A stretch of DNA of 64,000 nucleotides from Rhabdophis nuchalis (lineage: Eukaryota; Chordata; Lepidosauria; Squamata; Natricidae). The stretch is taken from positions 77,500,119 through 77,564,118 of the forward strand of contig CM077648.1 in the NCBI GenBank assembly GCA_039707465.1. Reading direction: 5' to 3'. The notes under the pieces are model-generated. The model was not told the origin of the DNA, did not search any database, and saw only the letters and a program-made list of their open reading frames with translations. The translations under genes and the position numbers were made by a program. Shown piece after piece: positions 1-10,690 of the stretch (positions are counted from its first letter, which is position 1; the number at the start of each line of letters is the position of its first letter).

Positions 1-646
1 CTACATGGGGCTCCCCTTGAGGTGCACCCGGAGACTCCAGCTAGTGCAGAATGCGGCCGCGTGGGGGATTTTGGGAGTTTCTCGTTACTCCCATGTAACA
101 CCTCTCCTGCGTGAGCTGCACTGGCTGCCTGTGGTCTTCCGGGTTCCCTTCAAGGTGTTAGTCACCATTTTCAAAGAGCTCCATGGCACGGGTCCTGGTT
201 ACTTGAGAGACCGCCTCCTACCACATACCTCCCTTTGACCTGTCCGCTCAAACAGAGTGGGCCTCCTCAGGGTGCCGTCAGCCGGTCAATGCCGGCTGGC
301 GACTCCCAGGGAAAGAGCCTTCTCTGTGGCGGGTCCGGCACTCTGAAACGACCTGCCCCCCGATATCCATACCATCACGGACCTATGCCTCTTCCGTCAG
401 ATGTTAAAAGCACATTTCTTTCATCTAACTGGCCTGACATAGACTAAGGGAATAATTTTAAATTTTGATATTTATTGGTTTTAATTTTATATTATCTAAA
501 CTTTAGCACAGATTTATTAATTTAATTGTCTTTTATATTTTGTATGTATTGTTGGGTTTTTATCTTTCTGTGCACTGCCCTGAGTGCCTTTTAGGTGAAA
601 ATAGGGCGGTATATAAATCGAATAAAATGAAAAAATGAAATGAAAG
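1..646 (+). mobile_element. L2-like LINE copy A, 3' end (truncated by window edge)
   Basis: The first 240 bases translate as the C-terminal part of a non-LTR reverse-transcriptase ORF2, with the phrases LQLVQNAAA and LHWLPVVFRV that recur in about a dozen copies in this window. The frame then ends in a TGA straight after the LPHTSL motif, and the sequence matching the rest of the protein continues in another frame, so the copy is dead. A 3'UTR follows (about 440-600) with the family signature GCCCTGAGT...GGGCGGTATATAAAT and an AAATG-type tail to about 646. I place it in the CR1/L2 group by its APE-type endonuclease and RT seen in fuller copies; L2 versus another CR1-group clade is not settled. 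Confidence 0.85.
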
Positions 647-1664
647 AATAATGTTAGTATTAATATTAGTATTAATATTAATATAAGGAATCCCTTATGC
701 AGCCCAGCCTCACCCAGACTCTGCCTTCAGCGGCCCCCAGGTAAATTGAGTTTGAGACCCCTGGCCTAGAGAGTTGTCCCTGCATGGCCCCATGGGAGTC
801 TGACAATCAATCAGAATACTTTTTCTTACACAGGAACAGGAAACAGAGAGGTGGGGCCGAACAGAGAGTATAAAGCCAGGAACTTTTAGCCCTTCTCTCT
901 CTTTCTCTTCACCCAACATTGAAGCATGTGATCACCTTTTCTGTTCAGGAACTCAAGCCATGTGATCCTGTCCACCATTAAACCATCTTTCCAAGCAGCC
1001 TCCATGTCTCCAGTGTCTTTTTCCCCACTTGGAACTAAACCCAGAAGGACATTTCTTCCAACATAGGTTAAGGCCAATTCTTTGGTACCAAGTTACATCT
1101 CTTTACTAAAGTTGGCCTGAATTACTTCAGGAGAAGCAGCTGGTTCTCTTCCATTTTCAGGATACTGCAGGGCCAAAGCCTGGAAGCATTGCATTTCAGT
1201 GATGGGCCAACCCTCTTGAATGTCCTTCTGTTGGAGGTTTATTTGCATCATTATCTGCTTTCGGGGGTGGGGGTGGGGCGACGACAATATAGCTTTTCTG
1301 GAAAGTTTCTGGGATTTGATACATCATACAGTATTTTGAATTTTTTAAACTTTTATTTACAAAATAGACACACTCCATCTTCTTACTGTATATTTGTAAG
1401 TCACCCATGGTCTTTTGGCAGGATATACATTGGATAAATAATTAAATATAAGTAAAACATACTCTATGCTAAACTCCCTTATGTACAACCACTAGGTAGC
1501 AACCACAAATGAAAAAAAATCAGTAGAATGATGCTTTAGAAACATAAAAATTCTCACTTCTAGGGCAGCAACGGTGGACTGAGCTCGTTTCAATGTTTTG
1601 TGGAGCTGACAACCATGGCAGAAATAGGAGCCAGGGAATGAATCAGCTCCTGGGAATTCCTCTC
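647..1664. other. unassigned intergenic DNA
   Basis: An ATT/AGT-rich stretch (about 647-685) is followed by sequence I cannot assign. It holds a G-rich run of three close G tracts at about 1263-1278 that could form a quadruplex. No convincing exon or RNA gene is seen. Confidence 0.5.
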
Positions 1665-1846
1665 TAAATTTATTTATTTATTTATTTATTTATTTGTTCG
1701 TACTTTTATACCGCCCTCTCCCAAATGGGACTCAGGGTGGTGCACAGGAATAAGAAAATAAAAATATAAATATACAGGCATCGAATAAGTTTAAAATTAA
1801 ATTAAATAAATTTGGCCAGTGCTAAAACTTAATTTAAGAACCCAGC
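1665..1846 (-). mobile_element. L2-like LINE copy B, 3'UTR piece (left of the L1 insertion)
   Basis: Read on the minus strand this is the 3'UTR and (TAAA)n tail of an L2-like LINE. The plus strand shows (TTTA)n at about 1668-1695, then the family's conserved box (TATACCGCCCTCTCCC, GGACTCAGGGTGGTGCACAGG). It matches the copy at 14810-14960 as far as the words GTGCTAAAA and AAGAACCCAGC, where an L1 element breaks in. The same 3'UTR resumes at 8932. Confidence 0.85.
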
Positions 1847-2731
1847 GAGATCGTTTCTGGCTTTGGACGCGGACGGACATGGATTCCACACGTCCGCTGC
1901 TGTGTTGCCTCAGCTGCGCCTTCGGGTGCAGGGGGGGACGGGCAAAGTCCCCCCCGTACGGGCGGCTTGCGGTGAGGGCCCCCCACCTCGACGGCTGTCG
2001 GGGGGCTGCTCTTACTCGCCCTACGAGCTGAGGAACTTTCGCAGGGGGAGTTCCCTTTCGCCGAAGGAGCGGGAACATGGAGGATTTTGTAAAGAGCAGA
2101 AACGCCGGGGCTGAATGGCTGCGCCGAGGCTCCGGATAAGAAGAAATGGTATGTGCCTTATTTGGAATTTCAGCATTCAAGTTTACTGAAAGAGAGGATA
2201 GGGGGGAGTTGGAAACAACCCCCCCGGAATTAAAGCGGCATCAGATAAATTGTCCCGCGATGCGGGGAGAGTGAAAGTGGCATCCGTTGGATTAATTGAA
2301 AAAGGAAATGTATTGTCAAACAAGGGATTGCTGTTAGACAATGTATCCTGAGCTTTGCTACATTTTAAATTGATTGTTTCCACTTTTGCTTTCTTTACCC
2401 TGCCAGTGAGGCGGAAAAATGGCGTTCTCTTTGTTCCCAGAATGGAACTTTCCCCTTTGAAAATAAGCATTCCTTCATTTTACCAAACTAAAACAGGCTA
2501 AATTCAAAATATATATAGAAGGACCTGCTCTAGTGACTTTCAGTGTTTTCTCCCTTTGTGAAGCCTTCTGCTTTTACTTGAAACGTTTTTTCTACTTTTC
2601 TCTCTGGACGTTGCAAAATTAATTTGAACTACAACTGCTTTTGTCTCGGACTTCACGGACTGCCCGCCCAACAGCGCCATTTTTTTCTTTTTCTCTTTCT
2701 TCTCTTCACATTAACATTTAAAACTTTAATT
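1847..2731 (+). promoter_or_regulatory. 5'UTR / presumed internal promoter of the ORF1-only L1
   Basis: These 885 bases lie between the target duplication and the ORF1 ATG. The first 300 are GC- and CpG-rich (1860-2130), the rest AT-rich. L1 5'UTRs normally carry a Pol II promoter; promoter function here is inferred from position and composition only. Confidence 0.5.
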
Positions 2732-3519
2732 ATGGCATCGAGGAAACCCCCATCCGGGAAATCAAGCTCCGCTCCAACATCTACAAAGCCTAGTCCATCC
2801 TCACAATCAAAGATTTCAACTTTCTTGCAGAAGGAAACAGAAGCAGAGGATCCTAAGTCAATAAACATAGAGGAGATGTTTCAAAAAATAATGAATGAAA
2901 TACAACAAACCCGGAAAGACAATTTAAGTACAAGATTGGAACTATTGGAGGCGCAAAGAGAAATAACAAATAATAAACAAAAAATTAAGGGGCTGGAAGG
3001 GGGGGGGCGGTTGGGATGAAGGAGGAGATAAAAGACTTTAAGAAGGAAATTACAGAAATTACTGGTCAAATGTCTAAAATTGATTTAGAACGTATGTCTT
3101 TCTTTTTAAGATTCCAGAATGTTCCAGAAGAAGATAATGAGAATTTAAAAGAGTTAATGGCTACTATGTTAGCGGATTATACTAAGAAAGATAAGGAACT
3201 TATTTGGGGGGACATTGATTTGATTTATAGAATTAATTCAGCATTTGTCAGAATAAATGATGTGCCCAGAGAGATACATATTAAATTTATAAGAAGGCCA
3301 ACGAGGGATGAGATACTGAGAGCACAAAGAGGGGTGCCTCTGATATATCAGCAAAACGAGGTGGCCATACTGAAGCAGATCCCCCCAAAAATACGAGATA
3401 TAAGAAGGAATTATTCCTTCTTAACAAAAAAATTATATAAAAAGGGGGTGTGGTTCAAGTGGTTGATGCCTGAAAGGATGCTGGTATTCTGGGAGGGAAG
3501 AAGAGTTAGAATCAAAACT
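2732..3519 (+). pseudogene. L1 ORF1 protein, N-terminal and middle part (frameshifted, interrupted)
   Basis: ORF1p of L1 is an RNA-binding chaperone that coats L1 RNA. The start at 2732 (MASRKPP) is chosen because the copy on the other strand at 63603 also begins MASK. The first part is a Ser/Pro/Lys-rich leader followed by a helical, coiled-coil-like segment. A G tract (2999-3007) breaks the frame; the next frame opens at 3016 and runs as the RRM-like and C-terminal domains (DLERMSFFLRFQNVPEE, GDIDLIYRIN, PREIHIKFIRRPTRDEIL, FKWLMPERMLVFWEGRR). The reading is cut after codons for ...IKT at 3519 by the L2-like insertion; beyond it the plus strand runs into an unrelated stop at 3538-3540. It resumes at 8519. 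Confidence 0.9.
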
Positions 3520-5061
3520 GAGCTGCGCATGCGCGAGTAATGGAGGCGAATCTCTAAGATGGTAAAGATCCAGGGTTACCAAATGGCCCCAGAGGCGACG
3601 ACCAGCCCTCCTTAACTATCTTCGAGGGCTGGCTCGGGGAGCAGGACACCTAGTCGCCACACCTGGAGGTTTTGGGAGTGGATGGTGTGGTGGCTGGTGG
3701 TCTGGAATGACGGGAGCGGAGGACGGCTGAGAGCAGCCCGGAAATAGCCGAGTTGCGGCCTAGAGTGACTGGCGGACCAGCGGAGTGGCCTGGCGGAGCG
3801 GCCGACAAACGAAGCGGCCGGACAGACCGGCCAGCTAGTGGAGCGGCCGGGCGGAGCGGCCGACCAACAAGCTACCAACGGGCGACAGGAGGGACTTGCG
3901 GGTGATACCAGCAGCCCAGCGGGTGAGACCAGTGGCCCAGCGGGCGAGACCAGCGGCCCAGCGGGTGATACCAGTGGCCCAGCGGGCGATACCAGCGGCC
4001 CAGCGGTCCAGCGGGCGATACCAGCTGCCCAGCGGGCATCAGCAGCCCAAGTAAGAGCGGTCTGGCGGGAATATGGCTCCCGCCAGCATCGGCCCCGTAG
4101 ATAGCAGCCTTGGGAACAGCAGCGCCGGCTCTGGGAGACAATATTGGGCCTGGAAACATCAGCCCTGGGATCATCGGCCCCACCAGCAATGGCCCTATAA
4201 TATCTGTCCCGGCCTGGAGCGACAACATCTGCTCCGAGAACTGCGGCCGAGTGACCCTATGGGAGCTATCTGGCAAGGAAGGCTTGTCCGGCATGGAAGG
4301 GCTGGGAACAGCAGAGAGGTGGTGTGCGACCCGGATCGTTCCTGGAGGAATTCCCCGGGGGTAAGACCTATCCCGGGAGGATGGCATGGTCAGAATGGCG
4401 GTCTGGTGGCAACGGTTGGCGTGTTCTGGCGAAATGCTCTGGGGAGACAGAGCTGGAAGATCATGACCAGCAATCAGAACTATCAGTGGGAGACGGCGAA
4501 CGATGGAGGCCTTAAAAAGCCTCGGTCTTAGCACTATCCTACTTTGGCTGGTATGAAAAAAAACTATTTGCCAGAACGGAAGGACCCAGGGAGTTGATGA
4601 CTGAATGAACAATGTTGTGGAGGGCTTGTTTTTTTTTTTTCCACCGTGGCTTCTGGGGAACATAGAGATAAAGACAGAGACAGAGGCAATGACTGACTGG
4701 ACGAGGGATAATTAATTATTTCCCTCCATTTGAAAATCATGACTATTCCAGATTCCTGTCCATGAACTCTACAGACTATATAAATTTTGCAATCTAGGTC
4801 CTTCCTCTATGCCCTCGGTCCCTCCCTTCCCTCCCCCTGGTGGTTAGATCTTCCTTCCCTTATTTATTATATATTTATATATTTATATATTTATTTTATG
4901 ACATCTCTATTTATATATTTATATATTTATACTTATGACATCTATCCCGGCTACTTACCACCAAATGTATAAAACCTTTACTGTACCTTCCATCTTAGTC
5001 CTGACCCATTAGAACCATCACATGTCATCAGAGTGCCTCGGGGGGGATAGGGACCCCTGGA
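3520..5061 (+). promoter_or_regulatory. 5' region of the L2-like LINE
   Basis: About 1.5 kb precede the first codon compatible with ORF2. The segment is CpG-rich from 3540 to about 4500, holds a minisatellite (3914-4044), then becomes AT-rich with alternating TATATATTTA words at 4860-4935. I see no ORF1 with recognisable motifs; the open frames on both strands follow the minisatellite and are probably spurious. Promoter activity is inferred from position. Confidence 0.45.
3914..4044. repeat. 21-bp minisatellite in LINE 5' region
   Basis: A unit of 21 bases, approximately GCCCAGCGGGYGAKACCAGYG, starts at 3914, 3935, 3956 and 3977. A partial unit at 3998-4005 and two degenerate ones to about 4044 follow. 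As 21 is a multiple of three, each frame reads through as a short peptide repeat (for example PAGDTSG), but no protein family is recognised. Confidence 0.9.
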
Positions 5062-8000
5062 ATGCTATCCTATTCTAGATTCGATCTCCTTTGCCTGCGA
5101 GAGTGTCCCCTCTCGCAGGCCTGGCCCCCTGAATTAACACGGGCCCAGCTCGAGGATGGATTGATCAATCCTGAGAGGTGGGCGAAGTGCAGGCTCAGGG
5201 GGTTCCTGTGTAAATATCTAATTCGACTTTTAGGGGGTCCCAGGGAGGGGAGGAGGGAGAGTCAGATGGGGGAACACCAAGAGAGAAGGCCGGCAGAAAG
5301 CGGAAGCAGAGAAACGGAGGAGGGTGAAGGGGGGGTCGTTTCCACTGCGGTATTTGCCATCAATACGGTCTTGGGGAGGGGCAGGGGCGGTGGGAGAGGG
5401 GATGGACACTATCAGTTGGAGGATCGTGGCCGATGGTTACAGGTGGTCACGCGCTCCAACTCCCCTTGTCCCCATCGCAGACTAGGTGGGCAAGAACCAC
5501 AGACCCGGGGCCCAAGGCTGATGCTATGCAACGCCAGGTCCATGGTACAAAAAGCCCCCCCTCATACATGACCTTGTGTCAGAGGGGGACCCGGACCTGG
5601 TAGGCATTACGGAAACCTGGTTGGGCCACAAGGGAGGACATCCCCTCGTAGAAATGTGCCCACCGGGATACCGAGCCTTCCATCAGCCTAGGGCCCTAGG
5701 GAGGGGTGGGGGAGTGGCGATTATGGTTAGGGAAGGTCTTGAGCCAAAGGAGACCACGATCCCTCAGACGACCGGGTGCAAGTCCCTCCTTGTGAAGTGG
5801 GGCCTAGGGAGGCAGTTGGGCGTGTTAGTTGTATACCTGGCTCCTCGCTATGCAACAACAGCCCTGCCCGAGCTCCTAGAGGTGATAGCCGAGGCGGCGG
5901 TTGAGACCCCCAGACTTTTAGTCATGGGGGACTTTAACCTGCCATCGGTAGGCGAAACCTCTGGTGCAGCTCGGGAGTTCATGGCTTCCATGACAGCCAT
6001 GGACCTGACCCAGGTAGTTTTAGGCCCTACCCACGAGGGCGGACACACCCTGGATCTAATCTTCGTCTCGGGACAGTGGAGTAGTGATCTGGGAATAGGG
6101 GATTTAGTCATCACACCCCTGTCATGGACAGATCACGCTCTCCTTCGGCTCGACTTTCCGATCGCTACACCTCACTGCGGGGAGGCGGAACCGGACATTC
6201 CTATATGGTTCCGCCCCAGGCTCCTGATGGACCCGGCAAGGTTCCAAAGGGAGCTTGGGCCAATTCCTGTGGACTTGCCCCGCGACTCGACTGAGGACCT
6301 AATGGCCGCATGGTTAAGTGCGGCCACGGGGGCCTTGGACCGAGTCGCGCCCTTGCGGCCTCTCTTGCGGCGACGAACCACCTGGGCTCCTTGGTTTACC
6401 GAGGGGCTCAGGGAGATGAAGCGCCACAAGAGACACCTAGAGAGCAGATGGAGATCATCTCACTCCGAAGCCGACCGAACACTAGTGAGAGACCACATTA
6501 GGACTTACTTAGTGGCGATAAGAGTGGCCAAACGCGAGTATTGTGCCACTCTTATTGCATCCACAGATAACCGCCCTGCCGCCCTGTTTGGGGTGACCCG
6601 CTCCCTCCTTCAACAGAGGCCGCGGGAAGCCCCTTTACAGGGTCGAGCAGAGGAATTTGGGATTTATCTGCAGGAGAAAATCACTCGGATTCGGAGCGAG
6701 TTACCCTCCATCGACAGTGGCCCAGTTGAGCGTGCCGAGGCTGTTCTTGTGACACCATCATGGGAGGAGTTTGATTTTGTTACTACCGAGGATATGGACA
6801 AGTTGTCAAAGAGACTTAGGGCCACCACATGTTTATTGGACCCGTGTCCCTCCTGGCTTGTACTGGCATCCTGTGAGATGACACGAGGCTGGCTCCAGGG
6901 CATTGTCAACGCATCTTTGAGTGAGGGGTCCTTGCCTGCCGTCTTGAAAGAGGCGCCCTCCTCAAGAAGCCGTCCCTGGATCCAGCATTATTAGAGAACT
7001 ATCGTCCCGTCTCCAACCTTCACTTTTTAGTGAAGGTTGTTGAGAGTGTGGTGGCTCAACAGTTTCCGCGACACTTGGAGGAAGTTGATTATCTAGACCC
7101 GCGCCAGTCCGGTTTCCGATCTGGGCACAGCACCGAGACGGCATTGGTCACGTTGGTTGATGATCTCTGGAGGGCGCGGGATAGAGGATTTTCCTCTATC
7201 CTAGTCCTATTAGACCTCTCAGCGGCTTTTGATACCATCGACCATGGTATCCTATTGCGCCGATTGGGGGGGGTTGGGGCTGGGAGGCACTGTTTTGCGG
7301 TGGTTCTCGTCCTACCTCTCTGGTCGGTCGCAATGTGTGTTGGCAGGGGGGCAGAGGTCGACTTCGAGGCCCCTCATATGTGGGGTACCTCAGGGGTTGG
7401 TCCTCTCGCCCCTACTGTTCAACACATATATGAAGCCGCTGGGTGAGATCATCCGTGGTTTTGGGGTGGAATATCATCTGTACGCTGATGATACTCAGTT
7501 GTACATATCCACCCCAGACCACCCCAACGATACCGTCGAGGTTATGTCCTGGTGTTTGGAGGCCGTACGGATCTGGATGGGTAGTAACAAACTCAAGCTC
7601 AACCCGTCCAAGACTGAGTGGCTGTGGCTCCCGGCACCCCGTTTCAGCCAGATTATTCCAACTCTGGCCATTGGGGGCGAAACACCGGCCCCCGTGGAGA
7701 GGGCGCGCAATTTGGGTGTCCTCCTGGACTCCCGGCTGTCTATGGAGGACCATGTGGCAGCCGTGGCCAGGGGGGCGTTCCATCAGGTACGCCTGATGCG
7801 CCAATTGCGCCCCTTACTGGACCGGGGTGCCTTACGCACGGTCACTCAAGCACTCGTCACGTCTCGACTCGACTACTGTAATGCTCTCTACATGGGGCTT
7901 CCCTTGAGGTGCACCCGAAAGCTACAGTTAGTCCAGAACGCAGCCGCGCGGGTAATTACGGGAGCGCCTCGACACTCCCATATAACACCTATCCTGCGTC

Positions 8001-8353
8001 AGCTGCACTGGCTTCCTGTGGTCTTTCGGGTGCGCTTCAAGGTCCTAACGACCATCTTTAAAGCGCTCCATGGCTCGGGGCCTAGTTATATGCGAGACTG
8101 CCTCCTACCACATACATCCCTCAGACCGATACGCTCCCACAGAGTGGGCCTCCTCAGGGTGCCATCGGCCGGACAATGCTGACTGGCGACACCCAGGGGG
8201 AGAGCCTTCTCTGTGGCGGGACCAGCCCTTTGGAACGACTTGACCCCTGAACTCCGTACCATTTCTGACCTCCGCCTCTTCTGCAAGTGTCTGAAGACAC
8301 ACCTATTCCAACTAGCCGGCCTTGCGCAGCCTCCAATACCGACTCTTAAATAG
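5062..8353 (+). pseudogene. L2-like LINE ORF2: APE endonuclease + reverse transcriptase, broken
   Basis: ORF2 of this LINE group nicks target DNA with an apurinic-type endonuclease and copies the RNA by target-primed reverse transcription. Visible in order: endonuclease motifs LMLCNARS, GITETWLG, VMGDFNLP and SWTDHALL (5520-6140); a linker; RT motifs [43 protein letters not shown] (7195-7245), [14 protein letters not shown], and the catalytic YADDTQLY (7480-7503); then the C-terminal tail ending about 8330. Breaks against sister copies: one extra C in a C run near 5549, a short deletion near 6955, a G-run shift at 7266-7273, and a TGA at 8180-8182 where sisters have Trp or Gln. The start is uncertain; 5062 is only the first in-frame ATG. 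Confidence 0.9.
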
Positions 8354-8512
8354 TTTTAAAATGGGGATTTTAATTCGGTTTTAGCACAGGCCCTTAGTGG
8401 AATAAGTTTTTTAAAAAAGAAATAGTTTTATATGTTTTGTATGTTTTAATGTTCCTGTGTCCATTCGGAGAAGGGCGGGGTATAAATTCAATAAATAAAT
8501 AAATAAATAAAT
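8354..8512 (+). other. 3'UTR and (AAAT)n tail of the nested L2-like LINE
   Basis: Contains the family's 3' box (CATTCGGAGAAGGGCGGGG, then TATAAATTCAATAAATAAAT). The conserved box shared by all copies here is the likely site recognised by the element's own RT, by analogy with L2 and CR1 3' ends; the tail is a simple AAAT repeat. Confidence 0.8.
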
Positions 8513-8662
8513 AAAACTGTAGAAGAGGCGGAGAATTTTCTTAAAAAACATTCCTCAATCCTGGATGACGATGATATGGGAATGGGAAGGTCCACGGGTC
8601 CACCCACTGGTGGGGTGGAGGAGGAAGAGACTATAGCAAAGAGGTTCAGATCGCAAAAATAA
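8513..8662 (+). pseudogene. L1 ORF1 protein, C-terminal end (right of the L2-like insertion)
   Basis: Directly after the repeated AAAACT the ORF1 frame resumes (VEEAENFLKKHSS) and ends with an acidic, then basic tail (EEEETIAKRFRSQK) and TAA at 8660-8662. The end of the other copy's ORF1 (AKRLRSKK, minus strand near 62770) is almost the same, which confirms that this is the true C-terminus and that the nested LINE sits inside the ORF. Confidence 0.9.
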
Positions 8663-8920
8663 TTTTTTACTTTTTTTATGATGGTAATTCCTGTACGGAT
8701 GTTAATGAAACAAACTAATTGAATGTATAAAATATTATGAAATTTATGATTTAAAATGTATGTACCCCTTCGTATTATTATTTCCTAATGGAATATGTAT
8801 GAAGACTCAGAAGCGGTCATCGAACCCGAAGTGGAAGCTCTTAAATATTGTCTAATACCTTACTTACCCCTTTCCTTTTATAAAGTGTTAAAACTAATAA
8901 AACTTTTTCAAATTAAAAAA
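8663..8920 (+). other. 3'UTR and poly-A of the ORF1-only L1
   Basis: About 258 bases follow the ORF1 stop and end with the words AATAAAACTTTTTCAAATT and a poly-A run (8915-8922, the last bases shared with the target duplication). On the minus strand 62500-62763 carries a homologous 3'UTR, matching best over its last 120 bases. AATAAA serves as a plausible polyadenylation signal. Confidence 0.8.
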
Positions 8921-8931
8921 AAGAACCCAGC

Positions 8932-9851
8932 TAAAAATTCAATAATATACATAGTTACGTCAGGCTGGCCGCATGGAAGAAGTATGTTTTAAGTGCTCGA
9001 CGGAAGAAGCGAAGGTCCGTGATTGTGAGGAGGTCGGGGGGCAGGTCGTTCCAGAGGGCTGGGGCTGCCACAGAGAAGGCGACCCTGGGAGTCGCCAGCT
9101 GGCATTGTCCGGCGGACGGCACCCTAAGGAGGCCCACCCTGTGGGAGCGGACAGGCCAGGTAGAGGTATGTGTCAGGAGGCGGTCCTGCAAGTAGCCAGG
9201 TCCTATGCCATGGAGCGCTTTAAAGATGGTCACTAAGACCTTGAAGCGCACCCGGAAAGCCACAGGCAGCCAGTGCAGCTCACGCAGGAGAGGTGTTATA
9301 TGGGAGTATCTAGAGACTCCCAAAATCCCCTGTGCGGCTGCATTCTGCACTAACTGAAGCCTCCGGGTGCACCTCAAGGGAAGCCCCATGTAGAGAGCAT
9401 TACAGTAGTCCAGGCGGGAGGTGACGAGAGCTTGAGTGATCGTGCGTAAGGTGCCACAATCCAGAAAGGGGCGCAACTGGCATATCAGGTATACCGGATA
9501 GAAGACCCCCCTGGCTACGGCCGTCACATGGTCACCCAAGGACAGCCGAGAGTCCAGGAGGACACCCAAGTTGCGCACCCTTTCTGCGGGAGCCAGTGTC
9601 TCGCCCCCAATAGCCAGAGATGGAACCAACTGGTTATGTTGCGGCGCCAGAAACCACAGCCACTCGGTCTTGGACGGGTTGAGTCGGAGTCCGTTCCTCC
9701 CCATCCAGGCTCGCACGGCCTCCAAACACCGGGACATCACTTCGATGGCATCATTGGGGTGGTCAGGGGTAGAGATGTACAGCTGGGTGTCATCAGCGTA
9801 CTGATGGAACTCTACCCCATAACCACGGATGATCTCACCCAGTGGCTTCAT
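8932..9851 (-). mobile_element. L2-like LINE copy B, 5'-truncated RT piece (right of the L1 insertion)
   Basis: Continuation of the minus-strand copy at 1665-1846. It carries one uninterrupted frame whose stop is at 8955 and which runs back to the truncation at about 9851. It covers the second half of the RT including YADDTQLY, NPSKTEWLWF, LGVLLDSRLS, LDYCNALYMGLPL and the C-terminal WNDLPPDL segment. Lacking the endonuclease and the N-terminal RT half, it cannot act alone. The intact frame suggests a fairly young 5'-truncated insertion. Confidence 0.85.
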
Positions 9852-10690
9852 TGAGAGAAAGAGTCGGCCATATCTTTGCTCCACACTTATGGTACAAAAT
9901 CCACACAGGATATTCCTGCAAAGAAATCATAAAACATCATTCTCTGGTGGGTTTGAGCCAGGGGAATAATAATCTTGCCTCAGCTGCAATTCAGCCCCTT
10001 TCAAAGAGACACTGGGCTCACCTACTTCCTCTCTTAAGGACTTTAGGAAGCTGATTATTACTAACTTCTTTAAGAATCTTCCAAAGGGCAAGCTTTATTA
10101 CACCATCAGGAAAACATCTGTCAGCCCCCCAGGTAATCAGGCAGGAGACATAACTGCATGATCTAATTCTACTTTATTATAAGGCTACATTAATAGAATT
10201 TTGCAAGTTGGAAAGTACAAGCCTCCTGCCATCTCTTCAGTGAACCAGATGAATGGGGTTTTGAAAAAGAGCAAAAGATGGACTAGAATGTGGATTTTGG
10301 AAAGTTAAGGGGCTAGATGGACTCAAAATAATATTTCCTGTGGAGAATTTAAAATTTACATGAATATTTTGAAATTAATTTGTAAAAAAAAATTCCCCTG
10401 GGAGAAAGTGTAATGGATTTGAAAATAAACATTATAAAAGGCAACTTGAAGGTTGACTAGCTGGTACAAATAATTACTCTAAAGGAAAAGAAACCCAATA
10501 GAGTAATAATATTTGACTACAGAAGAAATCAAAGTTGCGTGGGAACAAGGTACTCAGAAGCCACATACAAGAATGTTTGATACCATAGCAAATAATACAG
10601 AGGGACAACAGAGTTTACTGAGTAAAACAGAAACTATTGTGTGTATGGATTTGGAGTAAACAAATGCTGCGTTAAAAAAGAGATATGGAA
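9852..10690. other. unassigned intergenic DNA
   Basis: AT-rich DNA without a recognisable repeat, exon or RNA gene. Confidence 0.5.

Larger units (their letters stand above)
3520..8512 (+). mobile_element. Near full-length L2-like LINE nested in L1 ORF1
   Basis: This 4,993-bp insertion is flanked by the six-base target duplication AAAACT (3514-3519 and 8513-8518). Taking it out rejoins the L1 ORF1 reading frame, which fixes both boundaries. In order it has a GC-rich 5' region with a minisatellite, a broken ORF2 (endonuclease plus reverse transcriptase), a short 3'UTR and an (AAAT)n tail. It is the longest copy of the family in the window. The coding frame is lost through at least three indels and one nonsense codon. 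The CR1/L2-group label rests on domain order and motifs. Confidence 0.9.
1847..8920 (+). mobile_element. ORF1-only L1 (HAL1-like) element, split by an L2-like LINE
   Basis: The L1-type insertion is bounded by an exact 11-base target duplication AAGAACCCAGC at 1836-1846 and 8921-8931, the second copy lying directly behind a poly-A run. Without the internal L2-like insertion (3520-8512) it is about 2.08 kb: a GC-rich 5'UTR, one ORF1 (from 2732), and about 258 bases of 3'UTR after the ORF1 stop at 8660-8662. There is no trace of ORF2, which in L1 should follow ORF1 and fill about 3.7 kb. That layout resembles mammalian HAL1 (half-L1) elements. The copy at 62500-64000 has the same layout and a related 3'UTR, so this is unlikely to be a single private deletion. 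Confidence 0.8.

Noticed and set aside
3872..4663. 263-codon open frame on the minus strand over the LINE 5' region
   Set aside because: It follows the 21-bp minisatellite, whose length is a multiple of three, so all frames stay open. No motif, and it lies wholly inside the retrotransposon.
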